NCBI GenBank assembly: GCA_964390795.1
Contig: CAYMLQ010000172.1
Location: 1 to 11,404, forward strand
Origin: CAYMLQ01 sp964390795
GTDB taxonomy: Bacteria; Verrucomicrobiota; Kiritimatiellia; RFP12; UBA1067
DNA: 11,404 nucleotides
Direction of reading: 5' to 3'
This document shows, in pieces, positions 6,488 to 11,404 of the stretch. Below the pieces are notes generated by a model, which saw nothing but the letters and a program-made list of their open reading frames with translations, was not told where the DNA came from and searched no databases. The translations under genes and the position numbers were made by a program. The first letter of the stretch is position 1, and the number at the start of each line of letters is the position of its first letter.

Positions 6488-7425
6488 TTGTTATCCAGCC
6501 ACGCGATCACCTCGTCGAGGAAGCGATCGATGTAGTCCTCGGTGAACGCCGACGCATGTGGCACACGCACCAGCCCGGGAAGATTCCGCGCGAGCGGCGA
6601 GTCCGACGGCAGCGGCTCCTGGGCGAACACGTCCAGGCAGGCGCCGCGCAAGGCGCCCGTCTCCAGTGCCTTCGCCAGCGCCTCCTCGTCTATGCAGTTG
6701 CCGCGCCCCACGTTGTAAACCACCGCATGGCGCGGCAGCCGCGCCAGCCGCGTGGCGTCGAGCAGCCGATCCGTGCCGGTGTCGGAAGGCAGCACAAGGA
6801 TCAGGTGATCGGCCAACGACAGCAGCTCGTCCAGCCGCTCGACCGGCACGACCGCGTCGCCCTCGCGGAACCACGCGGGCTTGCGCGCCGGCACGTTGCG
6901 CCGCACGCCCGTCACACGCACGCCGAAGGGCTTCAGCATCCGCCCGACCGTCTCGCCGATGTGGCCGAACCCCACGATCACCACGTGCGAACCCGCCAGC
7001 AGCCGGATGTCGAACAGCGCCTCGCGCGGCCACACCTCGCCCTTGAGCTGACGCCCGTAAGCATCGAACAGTCCGCGGTTGAACGCCAACATCAGTCCGA
7101 GCACCGTCTCGGCCATGACCGGCCCGTGGAACGTGCTGTAGCGCACCTTCACGTTCGGCGGCGGCGCAAGCGTGTAGAAATCGCGCCCGGCGGCCGGCGT
7201 GGCGATGCGCCGCAGTTCTGGCGCGCGATCAAACCACTCCTGCCTGAAAGCCCAGGTCAGCGCCACCTGCGCGTGCGGCAGCGCCCGGAGAAACGATCCT
7301 TTCGTGCGGCACCACGTCACCTTCGCTGAAGGGTAGGTCGCACGCAACCGCGCGACGTGCCTCGCCCGAACGCAGAAGCAGGGCACCTGGCTTTCTTGGA
7401 AGATAACGATAGAGTGAACGTTCAT
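6484..7425 (-). CDS. D-isomer-specific 2-hydroxyacid dehydrogenase (NAD-dependent)
   Basis: A cytoplasmic NAD(P)-dependent dehydrogenase that should interconvert a D-2-hydroxyacid and its 2-oxoacid; the substrate cannot be told from sequence. From ATG 7425 it is 313 aa, the usual family length. The nucleotide-binding loop VGFGHIG is at 151-157 (GxGxxG). The family catalytic triad is complete: Arg241 in NVGRG, Glu270 in DVFAQEP and His290 in PHAS. The catalytic-domain half (1-100, ending STFHGPVMAE) is divergent. The frame is open to 7506, but those 27 codons derive from the heptamer array, so I start at MNVHS. No good Shine-Dalgarno sequence is seen. The stop overlaps the tsaE start by four bases. 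It could be a glyoxylate/hydroxypyruvate reductase-like or phosphoglycerate-dehydrogenase-like enzyme; the short length without an ACT domain argues against long SerA. Confidence 0.9.
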   Translation of the reverse strand: MNVHSIVIFQESQVPCFCVRARHVARLRATYPSAKVTWCRTKGSFLRALPHAQVALTWAFRQEWFDRAPELRRIATPAAGRDFYTLAPPPNVKVRYSTFHGPVMAETVLGLMLAFNRGLFDAYGRQLKGEVWPREALFDIRLLAGSHVVIVGFGHIGETVGRMLKPFGVRVTGVRRNVPARKPAWFREGDAVVPVERLDELLSLADHLILVLPSDTGTDRLLDATRLARLPRHAVVYNVGRGNCIDEEALAKALETGALRGACLDVFAQEPLPSDSPLARNLPGLVRVPHASAFTEDYIDRFLDEVIAWLDNK

Positions 7426-7459
7426 GTGATTAGAAACGGTACAAGGCAAACGGCAAATG

Positions 7460-7494
7460 TAAACGCTCAACGCCCAACTTTCAACGCTCAACGC
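7460..7494. repeat. Five-unit heptamer array, TCAACGC type
   Basis: The plus strand reads TAAACGC, TCAACGC, CCAACTT, TCAACGC and TCAACGC in strict 7-nt register. It lies 35 nt upstream of the dehydrogenase start. A 7-nt period gives a 7-residue period when translated, which explains the LSVESWA-type peptide in the extended dehydrogenase frame. Confidence 0.65.
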
Positions 7495-7513
7495 TGAAGT
7501 GAGCACCCGTTAA

Positions 7514-7548
7514 CCGTTCAGTGTTCGGTTTTCTGCGTTGAGGGTTTC
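7514..7548. repeat. Five-unit degenerate heptamer array, opposite orientation
   Basis: The plus strand reads CCGTTCA, GTGTTCG, GTTTTCT, GCGTTGA and GGGTTTC in register, the reverse orientation of the array at 7460-7494. The unit GCGTTGA (7535-7541) can pair with TCAACGC (7488-7494). The array overlaps the last ten codons of the FAD oxidoreductase, so the very C-terminus of that protein may come from the repeat. Confidence 0.5.
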
Positions 7549-9416
7549 GGCTGCCCCTTCTTTTCTGTCTTCATCAGCGTCCCGCCCATGTTGTAGGTCT
7601 GCGGCGGCTGTTCTTTGCCGAGGCCGACGCCTTGGGCCATCAGCGCCTTCAGCTCGTCCAAGTGGCTGGCGTAGATATCGCGCGGCAGGGCGTTGTTCTT
7701 CTTGCACAGCGCCGCCGCCATCCCCACCACCTCGCCCATCATGCCTCCCGTTCGCATCACGCGAATCGTCCCCAAGGCCACATGTGTCACACTGATGTTA
7801 CGTCCGGCCATGAAGAGGTTGCCGACGTTTTTGGAGTAGAGGCAGCGGTACGGGATCGGGTACGGGTAGATCGTCTTGTGCTTGGCGATCGACTTGAACT
7901 CGTCGCCGGGGAAGTGCGCCGTGTTCTTGGGATCCGGATAGTGCAGGTCAATCGTCCAGGTCGTGCAGGCCGTGGCATCGGGATAGACGACCTTATCGAC
8001 GAGATCCTGCTCCTTGAGCACCAGGTCGCCGATCAGGCGGCGCGACTCGCGCTTGCCCGCGACATAGGCGACCCACTCCAGGCGGCTCTTGGCGTAACCC
8101 TCCTTATGCTGCGACCTGTTCTTGAGGAACGACCAGTTGGAGAACACCACCAGCAGTCCATAGTCGCGCACACGCTCGAACTCGTCCACCTGATGGCGGT
8201 TCATGCCGTTCTCCCACGTCCACTCGCCCATCTTGACCCGCTCGCAGTTGGTGTCGTTGAACGCCAGCCCCCACGCGATCTCGGGGAACGCTACCGGCTC
8301 CTGGGCCTCGCGCGAATACCACTGCACCGAGGACCCCATGGTGACGCTGTCCGCCTTCTCGACAGCCGTCGCCTCGCCCGTCTCCTCGCGGCTTTCGCGC
8401 CCGTAGCGGGACTCCGCGCCGGCGAGGGCGCCGATGACGCCGTCGCCCGTGTTGTCGAGCACCAGCGGCGCGACGAAGCGCGTCTCCTTGCCCGTCTCGA
8501 TATGGCGCCCGATCACAGCCGCGATCTTCGAGCCGTTCATCTCCACCTTGATGCCGCGCGTGTTCAGAAAGAGCGCGATGTTCTTTTCCGCCTTCACCGC
8601 GTCGAGCTTGCGCTGGTCCTCATAATACGAGGCGGGCTGGGCGTTGCCTCCCTTTGCCGGGCCGATCTCGTTCACCACATCGCCCAGCTTCGGAAACGGC
8701 GGCAGATTCAGCCGGCCGGCCAAGTGTACGCGCACCTCCGAGCTGTTATTGCCGCCCAGTACCGGACGGTCCTGAACGAGTGCGACCTTCAGCCCCAACC
8801 GCGCGGCGGTGACTGCCGCGCAGATGCCGGGGATGCCTCCGCCCACCACGACCAGGTCGGCCGTGACGCTCTCCTGCGGCGCTTGGATCGTCCCCATCTG
8901 GCGGCGGAACGCCTCCAGTTTGGCGAGATCCGCCTCCGGCTTGAGCGCAGCGTCGGTGGTCAGCACAATCGCGTCGCAGCGCCCGTTGAACCCGGTGAGG
9001 TCGCGGAGCGCCAGCGTCGCCTGGCCGCTGCCGAGCGCCACGGTGCCGGCCTCCTGCCAGTCCCACGCGACGCCCTGCGTGCCGAGCACGGCCGCCAGAG
9101 GCGCGCCGTTCACCACGATCTGAAACTTGCCCGGCGCGTCCCTCTGCGTCCAGTGCGCAGCCCAGTTACGCGTGCGCGCCAGCACGCGATAGGTTCCGGC
9201 CTCCGTGACCTTCAGGACGGTCGAGGCGTCCGCGACCGGCGTCCCCATGCCGTGCGCCATCAGATACGGCGAGCCCATCTGATCCATAAACTGCTGATCG
9301 ACCACCCACCCGCCCTTCTCGGCGAACGATTCGGTCTCAACCAGCAGCGTGGCCGCCTGCAGCACGCCCGCGCACACCGCCACGCCAACTCCACAGAACG
9401 CCTTTTTCAACTTCAT
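7518..9416 (-). CDS. Exported FAD-dependent oxidoreductase (FAD_oxidored family)
   Basis: A 632-aa flavoprotein, probably exported. Residues 1-21 form a Sec-type signal peptide with KLKK and no twin arginine. Residues 22-155 look like a beta-sandwich carbohydrate-binding-like module (AGTYRVLARTRNW, FQIVVNGAPL, LTGFNGRCDAIVL). The FAD domain opens with the Rossmann loop VVVGGGIPG at 189-197, followed by LGGNNSSEVR at 220-229, DNTGDG at 321-326, RESRRLIGD at 456-464, and the C-terminal FAD contact NLFMAGRNISVTHVALGT at 533-550. These match the FAD-dependent oxidoreductases common in Planctomycetes, Lentisphaerae and Bacteroidetes, often near polysaccharide-use genes; the substrate is unknown. 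AGGGG lies about 9 nt before the ATG. The last residues, rich in Lys, Thr and Gln, overlap heptamer repeats. It is transcribed divergently from infA. Confidence 0.9.
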   Translation of the reverse strand: MKLKKAFCGVGVAVCAGVLQAATLLVETESFAEKGGWVVDQQFMDQMGSPYLMAHGMGTPVADASTVLKVTEAGTYRVLARTRNWAAHWTQRDAPGKFQIVVNGAPLAAVLGTQGVAWDWQEAGTVALGSGQATLALRDLTGFNGRCDAIVLTTDAALKPEADLAKLEAFRRQMGTIQAPQESVTADLVVVGGGIPGICAAVTAARLGLKVALVQDRPVLGGNNSSEVRVHLAGRLNLPPFPKLGDVVNEIGPAKGGNAQPASYYEDQRKLDAVKAEKNIALFLNTRGIKVEMNGSKIAAVIGRHIETGKETRFVAPLVLDNTGDGVIGALAGAESRYGRESREETGEATAVEKADSVTMGSSVQWYSREAQEPVAFPEIAWGLAFNDTNCERVKMGEWTWENGMNRHQVDEFERVRDYGLLVVFSNWSFLKNRSQHKEGYAKSRLEWVAYVAGKRESRRLIGDLVLKEQDLVDKVVYPDATACTTWTIDLHYPDPKNTAHFPGDEFKSIAKHKTIYPYPIPYRCLYSKNVGNLFMAGRNISVTHVALGTIRVMRTGGMMGEVVGMAAALCKKNNALPRDIYASHLDELKALMAQGVGLGKEQPPQTYNMGGTLMKTEKKGQPKPSTQKTEH

Positions 9417-9452
9417 GTCTCACGCCCCTTTATTGTCATTAAAACGGGGCTC

Positions 9453-9481
9453 AATATACCATATCGCGACCCCGCCGAAAA
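9453..9481 (-). promoter_or_regulatory. Weak candidate promoter for the FAD oxidoreductase
   Basis: On the minus strand a TATATT hexamer (9458-9453, 5 of 6 to consensus) lies 36 nt upstream of the ATG. With a 17-nt spacer the -35 would be TTTTCG (9481-9476), only 3 of 6. The rest of the 235-bp gap to the infA promoter holds no supported gene. Confidence 0.3.
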
Positions 9482-9651
9482 CACTCAAAACGAGTCGTGG
9501 ATAAGGTTCAAGCACCCGCATCAAGTCCCCGGCACTAACCGGAGATTGCCGCGCCGTGAGATCCCGCGCCGCCGCCGCGCCTTTCGCCTGCTGGACGTTG
9601 CATTTGATTACACCCGGCCTCCAAGCCTCCAAACAAATGTGAATCACACCC

Positions 9652-9680
9652 TTGTCAAGTACCCGAAACCGTGCTATTTT
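9652..9680 (+). promoter_or_regulatory. Sigma70-type promoter of infA with extended -10
   Basis: TTGTCA (9652-9657, 5 of 6 to the -35 consensus) and TATTTT (9675-9680, 4 of 6) are separated by exactly 17 nt. TGC directly before the -10 (9672-9674) supplies the extended -10 TGn motif. Transcription would start near 9687, about 30 nt before the infA ATG. Confidence 0.65.
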
Positions 9681-9717
9681 AAAGACATCTTTTTTCAATC
9701 ATTCAGGATGGAGAGCT

Positions 9718-9939
9718 ATGCCGAGCGATGATGCCATTGAAGTTATTGGGACCGTAGTGAAGGTTCTGCCCGCCACCATGTACAAAGTGAAGCTGGAGAA
9801 CGGCCACGAAGTCTTGGCCCACATTTCGGGGAAGATGCGCAAGTTCTTCATCAAGATCGCCGCCGGCGACAAGGTGACGCTGGAGATCTCGCCGTACGAC
9901 CTGACCAAAGGCCGTATCATCTACCGCCATAAGACCTGA
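9718..9939 (+). CDS. infA: Translation initiation factor IF-1
   Basis: IF-1 binds the A site of the 30S subunit and helps IF-2 and IF-3 select the initiator tRNA. The 73-aa product has the family length (about 72) and spans one OB-fold: IEVIGTVVKVLPATMYKV at 7-24, LENGHEVLAHISGKMRK at 26-42, IAAGDKVTLEISPYDLTKGRI at 47-67, ending IYRHKT. I chose ATG 9718 because it matches known IF-1 starts and has AGGA at 9705-9708 with a 9-nt spacer. The frame is open upstream, but that part is the promoter. It stands alone with its own promoter and terminator, not next to rpmJ or secY as in many genomes. A second infA copy elsewhere cannot be excluded. Confidence 0.97.
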   Translation: MPSDDAIEVIGTVVKVLPATMYKVKLENGHEVLAHISGKMRKFFIKIAAGDKVTLEISPYDLTKGRIIYRHKT

Positions 9940-9966
9940 GCGAGGTTTTGCTTCAATTCGGAAATG

Positions 9967-9997
9967 GACCGGTCGCCCTGCGGCGCCCGGTCTTTTT
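9967..9997 (+). terminator. Rho-independent terminator of infA
   Basis: GACCGG (9967-9972) pairs with CCGGTC (9987-9992) and CGCC (9974-9977) with GGCG (9982-9985). One T/C mismatch separates the two helices and the loop is CTGC. Five T residues (9993-9997) follow directly. It begins 27 nt after the infA stop. The U-tract is only on the plus side, so it is not a good terminator for the convergent antiporter gene. Confidence 0.85.
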
Positions 9998-10037
9998 CAT
10001 TTGTGGCGTGAAACGGCAGCACCCCCTGACCGTCACC

Positions 10038-11384
10038 TCACCGCAGCAGCGCCCGCGCCTGTGCGATTTGCTCGTCGTCCCCCAGCAGCAGGACAACGTC
10101 GCTTTCCGCCAGTTTCTCGCCCGCCGCAGGGTTGACCATCAGGCGTCCGTCACGCTCGATACCGATCACGCTCGCCCCTGTCCGAGCGCGCACGTCGAGT
10201 TCTCGCAAGGATCTCCCGCAGACCGTTGCAGCGTGCTTTAGCGGCATTCGCTCGGTATGAATGTCCAACAGGTCGGCCGCCGGAAGGGTCGCATCCGCAT
10301 CCGTCTCTTTGGCCAACACGCTCCTGAACGTTTCCAGCGCTTCCGCCCCCAGCGCCCGGAAACGCTTCCACCCCAAGGCGCCGCAGGCGAGAAAAGTGAC
10401 CAGCACCAGGCCGCGCGACCACCCCGGTTCCGGCATGATCGAACCGCTCAGCATCGCGAGCTCCGCAAAAAGGAAAACAACGCCCGCGATCGCAAACAGG
10501 ATGCCGACGAAACGCCTGAAGGCCTGCGCCCACGACGCGGCTACGCGGGCAGGTGTCAGTCCGTCCGCCACGGCTTCGCCCAAAGAACGCGAGCGGAAAA
10601 ATACAAAAACAAAATTGGGCACCGCCAACAGGCAGGCCGCACCCCACAGCAGCGCCTTCTTGTTCGCCTCCACAAACGGCGTGAACCGCGTGAGATCAAG
10701 CTGGGCAAGCATGCTGGCTGCCAGAAAGATCACCGCCACCAGCGCCAATTGCAGCACCAGCAGAATCAGGTTGATGCGGATCTCCCGCTGTGTCTCTCCG
10801 CTCATGGAGGAGTGACGCACGCGTTCAACCCAGTTCCCGTAGGTCTCCAGATAGGCCAGCGCGCGCGGCGGCAAGCGCCGCTCGAGCCAGACCGAGAAAG
10901 GCTCGGACGCGCGCAGCAGAAACGGGTTCAGCAGCGTGGTCACCAGCGACACGCCCACCGCAATCTGGTAGAGCGAGGTGTCCACCGCTTTCAGGCTCAC
11001 CCCGATCAGCGCGACCAGATAGGCGAATTCGCCGATCTGCGCCAACCCCAACCCCGTCTGCACCGCGCTTTTGAGATCCTGACCCGTCAGCAGCGAGCCG
11101 ACCGTACAGTTGACGCTCTTGGCCACGATCACCACGGCCGACAGGCAGAGAATCAGCGGCCCGTGGTGCAGCATCTGCACCGGATCGACCAGCAGGCCGA
11201 TCGTCACAAAAAAGATCGCGCTGAACAAAGTGCGCAACGGCACGCACTGCTGATAGATGCGCCGCACCGGTTCGGACTCCGCACCCACCACCCCCATGAG
11301 AAAGGCGCCCAGCGCCAAACTGAAGTTGAGTTTCGCAGCGATAAAAGAAACACTAGCATCCCATAGGCGGGGCACGGACGGCAT
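10038..11384 (-). CDS. CPA2-type cation:proton antiporter, C-terminal part (partial or 5'-truncated)
   Basis: An inner-membrane K+/H+ or Na+/H+ exchanger of the Kef/YbaL type. The 448-aa frame starts inside the family: FSLALGAFLMGVVGAESE at 21-38, FFVTIGLLVDP at 58-68, the LAQIGEFAYLVALIGVSL segment at 114-131 with the hallmark QIGEF, and LLNPFLLR at 151-158. An unusual second membrane block follows at about 203-335 (NLILLVLQLALVAVIF, GILFAIAGVVFLFAELAML). A TrkA-C (RCK_C) regulatory domain ends the protein at about 378-448 (GASVIGIERDG, VVLLLGDDEQI). There is no full RCK_N nucleotide-binding domain. About 250 residues of the usual N-terminal half are missing. The frame is open to the window edge, so ATG 11384 is only the last Met seen. 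Residues 1-13 do not resemble the expected helix, and the DNA there forms a hairpin. Confidence 0.8.
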   Translation of the reverse strand: MPSVPRLWDASVSFIAAKLNFSLALGAFLMGVVGAESEPVRRIYQQCVPLRTLFSAIFFVTIGLLVDPVQMLHHGPLILCLSAVVIVAKSVNCTVGSLLTGQDLKSAVQTGLGLAQIGEFAYLVALIGVSLKAVDTSLYQIAVGVSLVTTLLNPFLLRASEPFSVWLERRLPPRALAYLETYGNWVERVRHSSMSGETQREIRINLILLVLQLALVAVIFLAASMLAQLDLTRFTPFVEANKKALLWGAACLLAVPNFVFVFFRSRSLGEAVADGLTPARVAASWAQAFRRFVGILFAIAGVVFLFAELAMLSGSIMPEPGWSRGLVLVTFLACGALGWKRFRALGAEALETFRSVLAKETDADATLPAADLLDIHTERMPLKHAATVCGRSLRELDVRARTGASVIGIERDGRLMVNPAAGEKLAESDVVLLLGDDEQIAQARALLR

Positions 11385-11401
11385 GCTGAAGCCGTGGCCC
11401 C
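11369..11401. repeat. GC-rich hairpin at the point where antiporter homology ends
   Basis: GGGGCACGG (11369-11377) pairs with CCGTGGCCCC (11392-11401), giving nine pairs with one bulged G around a 14-nt loop that contains CATG. It lies across the first ATG of the antiporter frame, just outside the recognisable antiporter sequence. It could be part of an inserted repeat rather than coding sequence. Confidence 0.45.
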
Positions 11402-11404
11402 TTG

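Noticed and set aside
7460..7548. Possible CRISPR array
   Set aside because: The repeats are only 7 nt and contiguous, with no spacers of regular length and no cas genes.
9420..9698. Minus-strand 92-codon frame between infA and the FAD gene
   Set aside because: It starts inside the infA promoter region, has no ribosome site or domain, and covers the likely promoter of the FAD gene.
7632..9731. Plus-strand open frame of 699 codons
   Set aside because: It is antisense to the well-supported FAD oxidoreductase, is rich in Arg, His and Gln with no domain, and is a typical shadow of a high-GC gene.
9967..9997. Bidirectional terminator shared with the antiporter
   Set aside because: No T-run follows the hairpin on the minus strand (it reads ATTTCC), so only infA termination is supported.
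10257..11366. Plus-strand open frame of 369 codons
   Set aside because: It is antisense to the antiporter, with an Arg/Gln/His-rich product and no recognisable motif.

Overview
The window is high-GC bacterial DNA (by eye about 60-65% G+C in the genes). It looks like a chromosome fragment from a PVC-group organism of the Kiritimatiellota / Lentisphaerae / Verrucomicrobia type. That placement is an inference. It rests on a giant secreted CotH protein with a lamin-tail domain, autotransporter-style strands and the C-terminal module common in Verrucomicrobia, on an exported FAD_oxidored-family protein, on weak Shine-Dalgarno sequences, and on many short palindromic and heptameric intergenic repeats.

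Layout, left to right. Positions 1-354 are AT-richer and hold no convincing gene, only a doubtful 48-codon frame. Positions 355-5214 (minus) encode a secreted protein of about 1,619 residues: signal peptide, lamin-tail domain split by an inserted LamG domain, chitobiase-like domain, CotH kinase-like domain, second chitobiase-like domain, beta-strand repeats and a C-terminal module. Just upstream are a candidate promoter with an operator-like palindrome and a MITE-like element of about 240 bp (5271-5509) with terminal inverted repeats, an inner pair of inverted hairpins and a 7-bp flanking direct repeat. Positions 5510-5724 show no gene. Then comes a compact minus-strand cluster: 2-hydroxyacid dehydrogenase (6484-7425), tsaE (6026-6487, sharing GTGA with the dehydrogenase stop) and a small putative lipoprotein (5725-6006) whose 3' half may be repeat sequence. 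Upstream of these, past a 92-bp gap with opposed heptamer arrays, is an exported FAD-dependent oxidoreductase (7518-9416, minus). Divergent from it is infA (9718-9939, plus), with an extended -10 promoter and an intrinsic terminator. Convergent with infA is the C-terminal part of a CPA2-type cation:proton antiporter (10038 to the right edge, minus), whose recognisable homology stops beside a GC-rich hairpin.

Functionally this is a patchwork: housekeeping genes (tsaE for t6A tRNA modification, infA for translation initiation) beside secreted, probably surface-acting proteins (CotH protein, FAD oxidoreductase). I see no single pathway joining them. The strongest unexplained signals are the short mobile or repeat elements between genes and the composite architecture of the CotH protein. 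I found no CRISPR array, tRNA, rRNA, phage or known defence system.
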